Assembly: GCA_020849855.1 (NCBI GenBank)
Contig: JADZFO010000023.1
Location: forward strand, 22,491 to 86,490
Reading direction: 5' to 3'
Origin: a bacterium
GTDB lineage: Bacteria > 4484-113 > JAFGCY01
DNA: 64,000 nt
Positions 16,854 to 25,126 of this stretch are shown one piece after another. Positions within the stretch are counted from its first letter, which is position 1. Each line of letters starts with the position of its first letter. Made by a program: the position numbers and the translations under genes. The notes below the pieces were generated by a model. The model did not search any database. It saw nothing but the letters and a program-made list of their open reading frames with translations, and was not told where the DNA came from.

Positions 16854-17075
16854 TTACTCGTCGTCTTCTTCCCAGTCCTCGTCTTCGTCGTCCCAGTCTT
16901 CGTCCTCGTCGTCGTCGTCCCAGTCCTCGTCCTCATCGTCCCAGTCCTCGTCATCGTCCTCATCGGTCGCAACGATGAAACTGTCCAGGCCAGCGAGCAG
17001 CTCACGCAGGCGCTCTTCCTCGCGGAGGGACACTTCGTTCTCTCTCGTTACCGGCTTGTTCTCAAACTCACTCAT
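16854..17075 (-). CDS. Acidic Asp/Glu/Trp-repeat protein
   Basis: 73 residues. The N-terminal half is ordinary (basic and acidic helix with EERLRELLAGLDSF). The C-terminal half is almost only Asp and Glu, punctuated by Trp at 7-9 residue intervals (repeats of the type DEDWDDE, five Trp in all). Predicted charge is extremely negative. AGGAAGGAG precedes the ATG, which supports real expression. No family is recognised. Possible roles for such tails are binding of cations or basic proteins (nucleic-acid mimicry or a chaperone), but this is speculation. It converges on the gene after fliA. Confidence 0.65.
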   Translation of the reverse strand: MSEFENKPVTRENEVSLREEERLRELLAGLDSFIVATDEDDDEDWDDEDEDWDDDDEDEDWDDEDEDWEEDDE

Positions 17076-17590
17076 GACTCACTCCTTCCTGTGGAGAAAG
17101 CGCTGGAATAAGATTGCCAACCCCAGGGCCATGCAGTTCCTGGCTTCCGCCGCTCTGGTCCTGCACCAGAGGACAGACTTAAAGCGCTGCTTCAGAACTG
17201 CCTGACAAGCGCATACTATCACGGAGAATCAGCGGAGTGAAGCTGTTTTCCTATGCTTATTTTTTCCCCGCACAAGACCTTGACGGCACTGTTTCTCTCT
17301 GGTAATGAAGCGCCCCAAGCGTCGCAGAACATCCGTATTGAAAGCGTGACGAGACTGCTATGGAGTACTGAAGGGTGTTATCGCTTCGAAGTACAGAGCT
17401 GGACTGTATGCACCAGGTTCAGCCGGGCTCTGCTGCACCCAGGAGGACAGGCATCGGCGCCGCAAGGCGGGATTTTCGGAGTATCAGTACAAGAGCTTCA
17501 GCCCGCAGCGCGCGGCATCCAAACGCAAGAACGGGCCGCATCGCTGCGGCCCGTTAGTTTATGGCCGGTTCGAGGCAGCAGCCGGGGCTG
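17076..17590. other. Intergenic region with no recognised gene
   Basis: About 515 nt between the acidic protein gene and the bS22-like gene. ORFs in it are short, lack ribosome sites and do not resemble proteins. It ends in a strong GC stem at 17530-17555, so an unannotated small RNA on the plus strand (about 17280-17556) is possible. I recognise no SRP RNA, tmRNA, 6S or RNase P signature. Confidence 0.4.
17530..17555. terminator. Strong hairpin, probable terminator
   Basis: An 11-bp perfect stem AACGGGCCGCA / TGCGGCCCGTT with a TCGC tetraloop. It is followed by AGTTTAT on the plus strand and CTTGCGTTT on the minus strand, so it is a moderate terminator in either direction. It lies 36 nt downstream of the bS22-like gene (minus strand). 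Confidence 0.6.
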
Positions 17591-17680
17591 CTACTTCTTG
17601 TTCTTGTGCCGCATACGACGGCGCAGCTTCTTGTACTTGTGGTTGCGAATTTTCTGGCGCTTGGCCTTACGTCCGTTCAT
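17591..17680 (-). CDS. bS22-like small ribosomal subunit protein (AURKAIP1/COX24 domain)
   Basis: Only 29 residues, 17 of them Lys, Arg or His. It starts MNGRKAKRQKIRNHKYKK and ends RMRHKNKK. The spacing of basic residues and the HK-x-KK-xx-R...RHK pattern match the COX24/AURKAIP1 domain, whose bacterial members are 30S proteins related to mitochondrial mS38. A longer frame starts at 17791, but the extension has no such character. A strong promoter with 17-nt spacing lies just upstream, in line with high expression of a ribosomal protein. A hairpin terminator follows. Genes this short are usually missed by gene finders. Confidence 0.8.
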   Translation of the reverse strand: MNGRKAKRQKIRNHKYKKLRRRMRHKNKK

Positions 17681-17726
17681 AGCCCCGTAATTCCTGATAG
17701 AACTCTCCGCTGCCGGAGGGAGGGGG

Positions 17727-17755
17727 ATTATATACCACGGCGGCCCGGCCTGCAA
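17727..17755 (-). promoter_or_regulatory. Sigma-70 type promoter of the bS22-like gene
   Basis: On the minus strand TTGCAG (17755-17750), a 17-nt spacer, and a perfect TATAAT (17732-17727). The start codon of the 29-residue basic protein is 46 nt further on. Confidence 0.8.
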
Positions 17756-17836
17756 GCCGGCCTCTGCATCCAGGCTTAACCTCTTGAACAAGATTTAGCC
17801 CACCAGCTTTGTCCTGGGCCGTTAGAATCACTGGTC

Positions 17837-18400
17837 ATGGCAGCTTTGTCTTATCTTGAGGTGACCCGGCTCAGCGGCGACGTCTTCATGGGCGGCCTGC
17901 TGACGGTGTCGGACATGGGTCTCCCCACGGAGTTTCATTACTCCGAGCCGCTCAAGCCCAGCAAGCTGCAGCTCAGCCTCTACGGCTCCACCATCGGGCG
18001 CTATCTGATGCTGGATGTTGTGGGCAAGGGCCTTGTTGAGGCCAGCGCAGCGCGCGGAGTGCCGGTGATCGTCGGGCATGGCGAGCTGCTGCCGCTGGCG
18101 ACCCGGATCAAGCGCCCGATCTGCACCCTGTCACAGACGCACCTTGCCCCTCTGGGTGATGTGGGCGAGCTGCGCCAGGTGAACGGCACCGGCGCACCGG
18201 CACCGGCGGACACGGAGTTCATGGCCCAGCTTGGCGAGGTACAGAGCCCCTGGCAGGTGCGCATCTTTGACCGCGTTAACTTCCCCATCGACCAGCATCT
18301 CAAGGGCCTGTGCGACTGCGCCAAGCGCTTCGACCTGCTGGAACCGCTGCAGCGTGTGCGCCGCACACTGGAGCAGCTGCGCGGAGGCGGCGATGAGTGA
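17837..18400 (+). CDS. Conserved-looking hypothetical protein
   Basis: 187 residues, no signal peptide or membrane helix. The sequence is well ordered with alternating hydrophobic strands (LSYLEVTRLSGDVFMGGLLT; IGRYLMLDVVGKG), and the C-terminus contains CDCAKRFDLLEPLQRVRRTL. Not recognised. The ATG lacks a Shine-Dalgarno but has TAGAAT ending 8 nt upstream, as in other apparent leaderless genes here. Its last 8 nt overlap the next gene, so the two are co-translated and probably act together. Confidence 0.7.
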   Translation: MAALSYLEVTRLSGDVFMGGLLTVSDMGLPTEFHYSEPLKPSKLQLSLYGSTIGRYLMLDVVGKGLVEASAARGVPVIVGHGELLPLATRIKRPICTLSQTHLAPLGDVGELRQVNGTGAPAPADTEFMAQLGEVQSPWQVRIFDRVNFPIDQHLKGLCDCAKRFDLLEPLQRVRRTLEQLRGGGDE

Positions 18401-19220
18401 ACAGGGCGGGCGGCCACCCGAAAAACCAGAGCAGAATGAGGAGGAGCGGCAGTGGCTGGAGCTGCTGGAGAGCACCAGCCGCAAGGTTGAAAAGGCCACG
18501 CCGGAGCTGAGCCTGCTGCCTGAGGTGCCGGAAACCGAGGCGGATACGGATGCAGCGCCCGGCCAGGCGGATGCGGCACCGGCAGCCGAACCTTCGGCGC
18601 AGCGGAAGGTGGCCGCGGCCATGCAGCGCAGCGCCAGCGGCCTGGAGGAAGAGGCCATTGCGGCACAGGACCTGCGGGAGCTGCAGGAGCTGCTGAAGGT
18701 ACGCAGCCTGCAGTTGCCGGCAGCCAGCGCCGAGCTGCGCAGCCTCTGCCTGGAGCTGCTCAGCCCGCAGCTGCATGAAGTCATGCTGACGCTCGCCGCA
18801 CCGAAGACGCTGAAGCTGCGTCTGGTGCCGCTGCCGCAGAAAGCGCGAGTGCATAAGGTAGCGCCAGAGCTGAGCCGGCCGAAGCTGCATCACTCGCTGG
18901 AGCTGATCCAGCGCCAGCCCGTTAGGCGGCGGAGGCTTAACACCGCTGATCTGAACCCGGCAGAGCGCGAAGCCCTGGCGCGGGCGCTGCTTAAGCAGTT
19001 CGGCCAGGACGCGCGCAGCTATCTGCCGGTGGGGATATTCGCCCATGTCCCGCCGGAGCTGAAGGATGGCCTGCGACTGAGCAGCGATGGCAACTCGCTG
19101 GGCATTGTGCTGCCGCGCGGCTTTAACGCCGCGCGCGCCAGCAGCGGGCACTACTTAGTGCTGCTGCAGGAGCGCGAAAAGGAGCAGGCCGAAACACGGC
19201 GGATACTATTACGTCTGTGA
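18393..19220 (+). CDS. Hypothetical protein coupled to the preceding gene
   Basis: 275 residues. The ATG at 18393 follows GGAGGCGG, although the frame is open further upstream. The N-terminal 90 residues are acidic and Ala/Pro-rich (disordered). A central Leu-rich helical part (ELQELLKVRSLQL) follows, and a C-terminal domain of about 100 residues contains AEREALARALLKQFGQD and GLRLSSDGNSLGIVLPRGF. No membrane segment. It overlaps the upstream gene by 8 nt and the downstream lipoprotein gene by 4 nt, which indicates a three-gene operon. Function unknown. Confidence 0.7.
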   Translation: MSEQGGRPPEKPEQNEEERQWLELLESTSRKVEKATPELSLLPEVPETEADTDAAPGQADAAPAAEPSAQRKVAAAMQRSASGLEEEAIAAQDLRELQELLKVRSLQLPAASAELRSLCLELLSPQLHEVMLTLAAPKTLKLRLVPLPQKARVHKVAPELSRPKLHHSLELIQRQPVRRRRLNTADLNPAEREALARALLKQFGQDARSYLPVGIFAHVPPELKDGLRLSSDGNSLGIVLPRGFNAARASSGHYLVLLQEREKEQAETRRILLRL

Positions 19221-20581
19221 AAGTTATGAACTACGCAGACCGGAAGGCTGCCCGCCAGCAGCCCCGCCGCCGCCTTATCCCTGGACTGCTGTCCCTGGCC
19301 GCAGTGGCTGTGGCCCTGCTGTGCAGCGGCTGTCCGCCCGCGGGCAAGAGCACCGGCAGTAACAGCACGGCCGGGGGCCAGGCCGCTTCCGGTGCTGGCA
19401 GCATGAAGGTGCAGCTGGTGTTCAGCGATCTGGGGCTGGAGGATGGCTACTTCGGCCGCCTGGCGGATGAAGCCCTCAGCGAGCTTGCCGACGCGGGCAG
19501 CATTGCCTACAGCACTGTGGGCACAAAACCCGAGGTGATGAAGGACGAGAGCGCCGGCGATGACGTGGGCCTGCCGCCGGGCTCATTTGGCATTGAGAAC
19601 AAGGCTCTGACCCCGCTGCCGGGCATGATGACCCAGGCGGAGGCTGAGGCGGCGCTGCAGCAGGCCGCGGACTGCGAACTGCTGGTGCTCAGCGCGCCCT
19701 CGCTGGTCGCGCCCGCGCTGCAGCGTATCAGCGCTGGCGACATGAAGGCCGAGGCGATCCTGCTGCTGGACAACAACGGCTATAGCGCGCCTGCTGCCCC
19801 GGCAGTGCCGGTTTACAGCGTCAGCTATGACATCCGCCCGGTGGCATTTCTGACCGGCGTCGCCGCTGCGGCCTCAAGCAACACCGGCATGTTCATGGTT
19901 GTCGGCGCCAGCACGGACCCGCAGGCCAATGACTGGCTCGACGGTGTGGCCGCCGGAGCGAAGTACCGCACCAACGGCGCGCGGGTGGTTACCGGCATTG
20001 TGCAGGCCGGCGACGACGGCCTGGTTTCACCCGACGAGTTCCTGTCCATCTTCCAGGCCCTGCAGAGCAACGCCGGTGCGGGATTCCGCTGTAACCACTA
20101 CATCCTCACTGCCGGCCGCGCGACCCCCAGCATCATGTACGCCTTGTCCAAAGAGCCGACGGACGGCTACTGCCTTGGCGGCTATGGCGATTTCCGTCCG
20201 GTCCGGCCGGCGCGCTTCGTGGGCTGCGCCCTGAAGCGGCCCGACAATGCTCTGCGGCATATCTTCAGCCATATCCAGGGCCCGGAAGACCTGCAGAAGC
20301 TGGCCGCCTGGAATGAGGCCACCGCGGCCAGTGAGGCCGCAGCGGAGGGCGCTGAGCCTGCTTCGACCGCACCGGCCGACAGCACTGCCGCCGCTGGCAG
20401 CATCAGCGTTGGCCTGGCCGAAGGCGCGGTCGACTTCACCGACTTTGACCTCTATGCGCGCTTCAACCCGGATGGCGATGACATCCAGGAAGCCGTTGAA
20501 TCGGTCTATGCGGAGATCAAGTCCGGCGAGTTTGATTACCTGGAGATCATGCAGCAGTTCAAGGAGCTGGAGACGCGCTAG
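19217..20581 (+). CDS. BMP-family substrate-binding-like lipoprotein
   Basis: 454 residues. A Sec/SPII signal peptide with lipobox CSGC puts the lipidated Cys at about residue 39. The mature part resembles the basic membrane protein (BMP/Med) periplasmic-binding family, which binds nucleosides or related ligands: QLVFSDLGLEDGYFGRLADEA near the start and SVSYDIRPVAFLTGVAAAAS in the middle. The C-terminus has an Ala-rich spacer and a final helical tail. No ABC permease or ATPase is nearby, so a sensor or scavenging role is as likely as transport. The start may be GTG 19217 (overlapping the previous stop) or ATG 19226. Confidence 0.75.
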   Translation: MKVMNYADRKAARQQPRRRLIPGLLSLAAVAVALLCSGCPPAGKSTGSNSTAGGQAASGAGSMKVQLVFSDLGLEDGYFGRLADEALSELADAGSIAYSTVGTKPEVMKDESAGDDVGLPPGSFGIENKALTPLPGMMTQAEAEAALQQAADCELLVLSAPSLVAPALQRISAGDMKAEAILLLDNNGYSAPAAPAVPVYSVSYDIRPVAFLTGVAAAASSNTGMFMVVGASTDPQANDWLDGVAAGAKYRTNGARVVTGIVQAGDDGLVSPDEFLSIFQALQSNAGAGFRCNHYILTAGRATPSIMYALSKEPTDGYCLGGYGDFRPVRPARFVGCALKRPDNALRHIFSHIQGPEDLQKLAAWNEATAASEAAAEGAEPASTAPADSTAAAGSISVGLAEGAVDFTDFDLYARFNPDGDDIQEAVESVYAEIKSGEFDYLEIMQQFKELETR

Positions 20582-20590
20582 CCCGGCGGA

Positions 20591-21664
20591 CTAGTCGCCA
20601 ATCCTGCTGGTACCAAGGGCGAGCTCCAGGTCGAGCCCTTCCTTGCGGCAGCGCAGGTCCAGATACAGCAGGACCAGATAAGCGATCTGCAGCGCAGGGA
20701 AGAAGAGCCCGATGGCGCTGAAGAGCACCAGCGAGACGATCATCGACTCCGCCGGCGGGGTCTGGCTCATAAGCTGCAGCATGTCACCGCCGCCGTTGCG
20801 CAGCGACTGGCCCATGGCGATCAGCTCGGAGATGGTGCTGATGGTGCGGAAAATGCCGTTCTGGAAGAAGCCTACCGCAAAGAGATAGACAGTGATCAGG
20901 CCGAAGACGCGCCAGAAGTAGCCGCGGGTCAGCTCAAAGCTGCGCCGCAGGTACCAGGTGGCCTGGGCGAAGACGCTGCCCGGCGGAGCCTGCTCGCAGG
21001 ACTGCACCGCGCCTATCAGGGCCGGGAAGAAGCGAAACCAGACCAGCCAGGTGGCGATGACGCCAAACCAGATCAGCAGCAGTGCGATGACCGCGGTCAC
21101 AGCGGTGGCGCCGTCGTCGCCTGACTGGCTGAAGGCCAGCACCGGCAGAAGCAGAATCAGCGCCAGCAGCATGACCGGCATCGCAAAGAGGAATAGCGCG
21201 CCCTGGGTCGGCCAGTAGTTCCGGCGGGCATAGTCCAGCGCGCGGCTGATGCTCCAGGGCTCGTTGATCAAACCCTGGACTACCAGCTTGCTGCAGGTGA
21301 GGTAGGCCAGGGGCAGGGCCAGCAGGTAATAGACAGCCGCCAGCAGACCAAAGACCGCCAGTGGCAAAAGGTCGTCAAGGTACTTGCTGAAGAAGCTCCA
21401 GTCGGGTTCGGCCCCCGTGGTGCTGACGGATTGCAGGTCAACGCTGAGCTGCAGCAGCTTAAAGGAGAAGAAGGCCCCCAGCAGGTACATCGGAAACTCG
21501 GCCACCGCCATGGTCAAGAACATCGGCGCGAGGTTGGCCCGGTAGACGCGCAGGGCGAAATCAAAGAGCTGCTTCAGCTCAAGCGGCCGCAGGGCAAAGA
21601 AGTGCCGGTTATGGGTGGAAGCGGGTGCGCTGGCGCCGAGAAAGCTCACGGCTGAATCATGCAA
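20591..21664 (-). CDS. Polytopic membrane protein (glycerophosphodiesterase membrane-domain-like)
   Basis: About 357 residues with six or more hydrophobic helices and the pattern LLYLDLRCRKEGLDLEL at the C-terminus, which is typical of membrane proteins annotated as the glycerophosphoryl diester phosphodiesterase membrane domain family. No catalytic phosphodiesterase domain is attached. The start is uncertain: the longest frame begins at a TTG, but GTG 21649 lies 6 nt after CATGAT, itself 17 nt after TTGACT, and may be the real leaderless start. It is divergent from the flavoprotein gene. Confidence 0.7.
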   Translation of the reverse strand: MHDSAVSFLGASAPASTHNRHFFALRPLELKQLFDFALRVYRANLAPMFLTMAVAEFPMYLLGAFFSFKLLQLSVDLQSVSTTGAEPDWSFFSKYLDDLLPLAVFGLLAAVYYLLALPLAYLTCSKLVVQGLINEPWSISRALDYARRNYWPTQGALFLFAMPVMLLALILLLPVLAFSQSGDDGATAVTAVIALLLIWFGVIATWLVWFRFFPALIGAVQSCEQAPPGSVFAQATWYLRRSFELTRGYFWRVFGLITVYLFAVGFFQNGIFRTISTISELIAMGQSLRNGGGDMLQLMSQTPPAESMIVSLVLFSAIGLFFPALQIAYLVLLYLDLRCRKEGLDLELALGTSRIGD

Positions 21665-21759
21665 CAGCCGCGCGGCTAAGTCAAGCCGCGAAGCCTTCCG
21701 CCGGGGCGCGGGGCGCGCGAATCTCAGGCGCCAGCCGGGGCAGGGGCTATAACAGTTGC

Positions 21760-22956
21760 GTGGCGGCAGGCCCGGATGTGCAGGTGCTGGTGCTGGGCGG
21801 TGGCCCTGCCGGCGCGCGCGCGGCGCAGCGCCTGGCCAGCGCGGGTGCGGATGTCCTCATGCTGGAAGCCGAGGACTATGGCCGCAACAAGCTCTGCAGC
21901 GGGCTGCTGAACCATGAGGGCCAGGTAGCCCTGGGCTGCGAGCTGCCGCAAAGCGTACGGCGCGAGCCCTTCGAGCCGCGCCTGGAGTTCCACGACCTGG
22001 ACAGCCGGCTGCGACGGCGCTACAGCCCGGGCTACTGGAATATGGACCGGCCGGCCTTTGATGCCTGGCTGTGTGACTGCGCGGCGGAGGCCGGCGTGCG
22101 CATTGAATACGGCCGCCGGGCCAGCCGCATCGAGTGCGGCCCCGCCGGGCCACAGGCGCGGGTGGGCAGTGATGTCATCAGCGCCCGCGTTGTACTTGAC
22201 GCCACCGGCTGGCGGGCGCTGTCGCGCAAGCTCCTGGCGCCGCCTGAGCTGCGCTCTGCGCCGGTGGTGCACGCCTTCCAGGGCAGTGTGCATTGCGACC
22301 TGCCGGCGGATTCCATGTGGGCGCTTTTCGAATCTGACACCACACAATACTACGGCTGGCTGGTGCCCAAAGGCGCCGGCAGCTTCCTGCTTGGCGCCGG
22401 CTTCCCGCAGGGCGCGGACAGCACCCGGCGCGAAGGCGATGCCGCGCTGGAGAGCGACCCTGACCCCTGGAAGAAGCTCAGCTTTGTGGAGGCCAGTGTG
22501 GCCGCCGCAGCCGGTGAGGAGCTGCAGCATCTGGATGCCAAGCCCCTGGGCTGCCCCATCACCACCATCACCAGCACACAGCAGCTCTGGTGGGGCCGCG
22601 AGCTGGTCTTCCCGCTGGGCGAGGCCGCTGGCCTGGTCAGCCCTTCAAGCGGCGATGGCATTCACTTCGGCCTCGAGCAGGCCAACGCGCTGGCCGACGC
22701 ACTCAGCAGCAGCGGGCTGCTTGAAGGGCGCAGCAGCGCGGGCTGCTCGGCGCAGGACAGTCATCAGGGCATGCTGAACCAGGTGCAGGCACGGCTGCGG
22801 CCCGCGCTGGCTGAGCTGCGATTCAACTGCATCAAGGCCTGGGTGGCGGCCCGGCCGGGGCCGCGGCGTCTCGCGGCGCAGTTCATGGGCCTGTATCTGC
22901 GCCGGCCGGTGGAGCAGCTTGCGCCTGTTGCAGTGCCTGCAGCCGAAGCGCAGTGA
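21760..22956 (+). CDS. FAD-dependent oxidoreductase, geranylgeranyl reductase-like
   Basis: About 398 residues. The Rossmann FAD-binding motif is LVLGGGPAGARAAQRL at the very N-terminus, followed by the LEAEDYGRNKLCSG segment and the second nucleotide motif LGEAAGLVSPSSGDGIHFGL. These match the geranylgeranyl reductase/FixC family, which saturates isoprenoid chains of lipids or quinones. An isoprenoid role would fit the polyprenyl synthase at 4 kb. The frame is open upstream, but GTG 21760 starts just before the motif and follows TATAAC by 6 nt with no Shine-Dalgarno. The exact substrate is unknown. Confidence 0.82.
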   Translation: MAAGPDVQVLVLGGGPAGARAAQRLASAGADVLMLEAEDYGRNKLCSGLLNHEGQVALGCELPQSVRREPFEPRLEFHDLDSRLRRRYSPGYWNMDRPAFDAWLCDCAAEAGVRIEYGRRASRIECGPAGPQARVGSDVISARVVLDATGWRALSRKLLAPPELRSAPVVHAFQGSVHCDLPADSMWALFESDTTQYYGWLVPKGAGSFLLGAGFPQGADSTRREGDAALESDPDPWKKLSFVEASVAAAAGEELQHLDAKPLGCPITTITSTQQLWWGRELVFPLGEAAGLVSPSSGDGIHFGLEQANALADALSSSGLLEGRSSAGCSAQDSHQGMLNQVQARLRPALAELRFNCIKAWVAARPGPRRLAAQFMGLYLRRPVEQLAPVAVPAAEAQ

Positions 22957-23000
22957 CGCCAATTCCCGCGGCCCGGCTGCGCCGCTGCGGCATGCCCGGC

Positions 23001-23006
23001 TATAAT
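23001..23006 (+). promoter_or_regulatory. -10 box of the 149-residue gene
   Basis: TATAAT, with GGGAGG 6 nt later and the ATG at 23026, implying a very short 5' leader of roughly a dozen nt. No clear -35 is seen. Confidence 0.5.
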
Positions 23007-23025
23007 CACTGCGGGAGGACGCGCA

Positions 23026-23475
23026 ATGTTTATCCTCTGGACCATCCGCGGCTTCTTCATGAGCCTCTTTGGGCTCTGGACTCAGGACGAGTGGTTCTAC
23101 TACAGCCGGACCGGCCTTGACCCGCGCCTGCCGGCTTATCAGCGCTGGGCGGTCAGGGTGCACGCCGAGGACAAGCTGCCTGACAGCGAGGCCGAGCGCC
23201 TGATGCCGGTCAAGAACCAGACTGTAATCCTTGAAGACAAGTACATGCTTACCGGCGAGGAAGTGTTGTTCTATTCCACCGACGCCGGCAAGATTGGCGC
23301 ACTGGTGAGGAAGTACGAGGATGAGCTGCGCTCGCGCTCCTGCGGCGAGTTCTACTTCCGCAACATCAAGAACCGCCAGCTGGATTTCTTCCACAACTTC
23401 AAGGAGCCTTCCGAGCAGCCGCCGGAAGAAGCGGAGATCGACGAAGAGACCCGCCGCAACATGTTCAACCGCTAG
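23026..23475 (+). CDS. Hypothetical protein with N-terminal hydrophobic segment
   Basis: 149 residues. GGGAGG lies 7 nt before the ATG. The first 20 residues are hydrophobic and aromatic (FILWTIRGFFMSLFGLW), perhaps a membrane anchor. The rest is soluble, with a YKLTG/VLFY-type beta region and an acidic tail (PPEEAEIDEETRR). No family recognised. It converges with gpmI, 19 nt away. Confidence 0.65.
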   Translation: MFILWTIRGFFMSLFGLWTQDEWFYYSRTGLDPRLPAYQRWAVRVHAEDKLPDSEAERLMPVKNQTVILEDKYMLTGEEVLFYSTDAGKIGALVRKYEDELRSRSCGEFYFRNIKNRQLDFFHNFKEPSEQPPEEAEIDEETRRNMFNR

Positions 23476-23494
23476 CGAAGGTGGCCGGCTGTAA

Positions 23495-25126
23495 CTACTG
23501 CAGCAGGCTCTCGCCATTCCAGCTTGCCGGGGCCTCAAGGCCCAGCAGCGCGAGAATGGTTGGCGCGATGTCGCACAGCGACCAGCCGCGGCGTCCCTCG
23601 GGAAAGGCCGCGCTGGCCTGCCCAGCCTCGGATGAATCACGCAGGGCCTGGAGCTGCCCGGCGCCGTCCTCGGACAGCAGCACCAGAGGGCTGTTGTTCA
23701 TGCTGTGCTGAGTGTGCGGCGTACCGTCTGGGAAAGCCAGCACGTCACAGTTACCGTGGTCAGCGGTAACCAGGCAGGCGGTGTCGCGGCCCCAGGCGGC
23801 GGCATCCAGCACCTGGCCCAGGCAGGCATCCACGGCCTCGCAGGCCCGGATGCAGGCTTCCTTCACCCCGGTATGGCCCACCATGTCGCCGTTGGCGAAG
23901 TTCACCACATAGAGGTCATGCTGGCCTTCCCGCAGCGCGGCGCAGAGCTTCTGCGTGACTTCATACACGCTCATTTCGGGCTGCAGGTCGTAGGTCGCCA
24001 CTTTGGGGCTTGGCACCAGAACGCGCTCCTCGCACGGCCAGGGAGCTTCCAGCCCGCCGTTGAAGAAGTAGGTCACATGGGCGTACTTCTCGGTTTCAGC
24101 ACTCTTGTAGATACGGCCGCCGCAGGTCAGCGCCGCGCCGCTGCGGCTTACCAGCTCGGCCAGGGTGTCTTCAATGACCGTGTCATCCAGCAGCACTGGA
24201 AAGCTCTGGTCGTCGCTATAACGCTTCATGCTCAGCAGCGACAGAGCGGGCAGGGCGCCGCGCTCAAAGCCCTCGAACTCGCGGGCGGTCAGGGCCGTGA
24301 CCAGCTGGCGCATGCGGTCGGCGCGGAAGTTGAAGCAGAGCACGAAGTCGCCGTCGCGCATGCCTTCATAGTTGCCAAGGATGGTTGGCGTGACGAACTC
24401 GTCGCCCTCCTCGCGCCGGCGGGCGAGGGCCATGGCCTCGCGCCAGTCCGGCTCGCGCGGGCCATCAGCGTGGACGATGGCGTCGTAGCCCTTTTTCACC
24501 CGCTCCCAGCGCTTGTCGCGGTCCATGGCGAAGTAGCGTCCCCCGAGGCTGGCGAAGCTGGCCTGTGGCGGCAGCCACTGCTCCGCGGCTTCGAAGTAGC
24601 GTTCGGCGATGCGCGGCTCCGTGTCGCGCCCGTCCAGCAGGGCATGCACTGCGATACGGCCTTCGGGGTTAACCCGAGCCGCTTCGGCCAGCAGGCCCCT
24701 GAGGTGCTCGATATGGCTGTGCACACCGCCGTCGGAGAAGAGGCCGATGCAGTGCAGGCTGCGGCCGCTGCCGCGCCACTGGCCCAGGAAGCTCTGCAGG
24801 GCGGCGTGCCCGGCCAGGCCCCCGGTGCTGATCAGGCGGCTGATGGCCAGCAGGTCCTGCCAGACTACGCGCCCGGCGCCTAGGTTCAGGTGCCCGACCT
24901 CTGAGTTGCCCATCTGGCCCTCGGTCAGGCCCACCGCCGTGCCATGCGGGATGAGCTGGGTATGCGGATAGTCGCGCCAGATGCGGTCCCAGTTGGGTGT
25001 CCTGGCCAGCTCGATCGCGCTGTGCTCACGGGCCTGCTGCGGGTCGGGCCAGCAGGGGTCACCGGTTGCGGCGAGGCCCCAGCCGTCAAGGATCAGCAGC
25101 AGCACGGGTTTGCTTTGAGTGGCCAT
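23495..25126 (-). CDS. gpmI: 2,3-bisphosphoglycerate-independent phosphoglycerate mutase
   Basis: A 543-residue alkaline-phosphatase-superfamily enzyme interconverting 3- and 2-phosphoglycerate in glycolysis. It has LLILDGWG with metal ligand Asp14, the catalytic serine in MGNSEVGHLNLGAGR (about residue 74), HALLDGRDTEPR, FNFRADRMRQL and the C-terminal TADHGNCD metal site. Length matches the family. The ATG lacks a Shine-Dalgarno but follows TACAAT by 9 nt, inside the end of the upstream gene, suggesting its own leaderless promoter. It overlaps that gene by 34 nt. Confidence 0.96.
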   Translation of the reverse strand: MATQSKPVLLLILDGWGLAATGDPCWPDPQQAREHSAIELARTPNWDRIWRDYPHTQLIPHGTAVGLTEGQMGNSEVGHLNLGAGRVVWQDLLAISRLISTGGLAGHAALQSFLGQWRGSGRSLHCIGLFSDGGVHSHIEHLRGLLAEAARVNPEGRIAVHALLDGRDTEPRIAERYFEAAEQWLPPQASFASLGGRYFAMDRDKRWERVKKGYDAIVHADGPREPDWREAMALARRREEGDEFVTPTILGNYEGMRDGDFVLCFNFRADRMRQLVTALTAREFEGFERGALPALSLLSMKRYSDDQSFPVLLDDTVIEDTLAELVSRSGAALTCGGRIYKSAETEKYAHVTYFFNGGLEAPWPCEERVLVPSPKVATYDLQPEMSVYEVTQKLCAALREGQHDLYVVNFANGDMVGHTGVKEACIRACEAVDACLGQVLDAAAWGRDTACLVTADHGNCDVLAFPDGTPHTQHSMNNSPLVLLSEDGAGQLQALRDSSEAGQASAAFPEGRRGWSLCDIAPTILALLGLEAPASWNGESLLQ

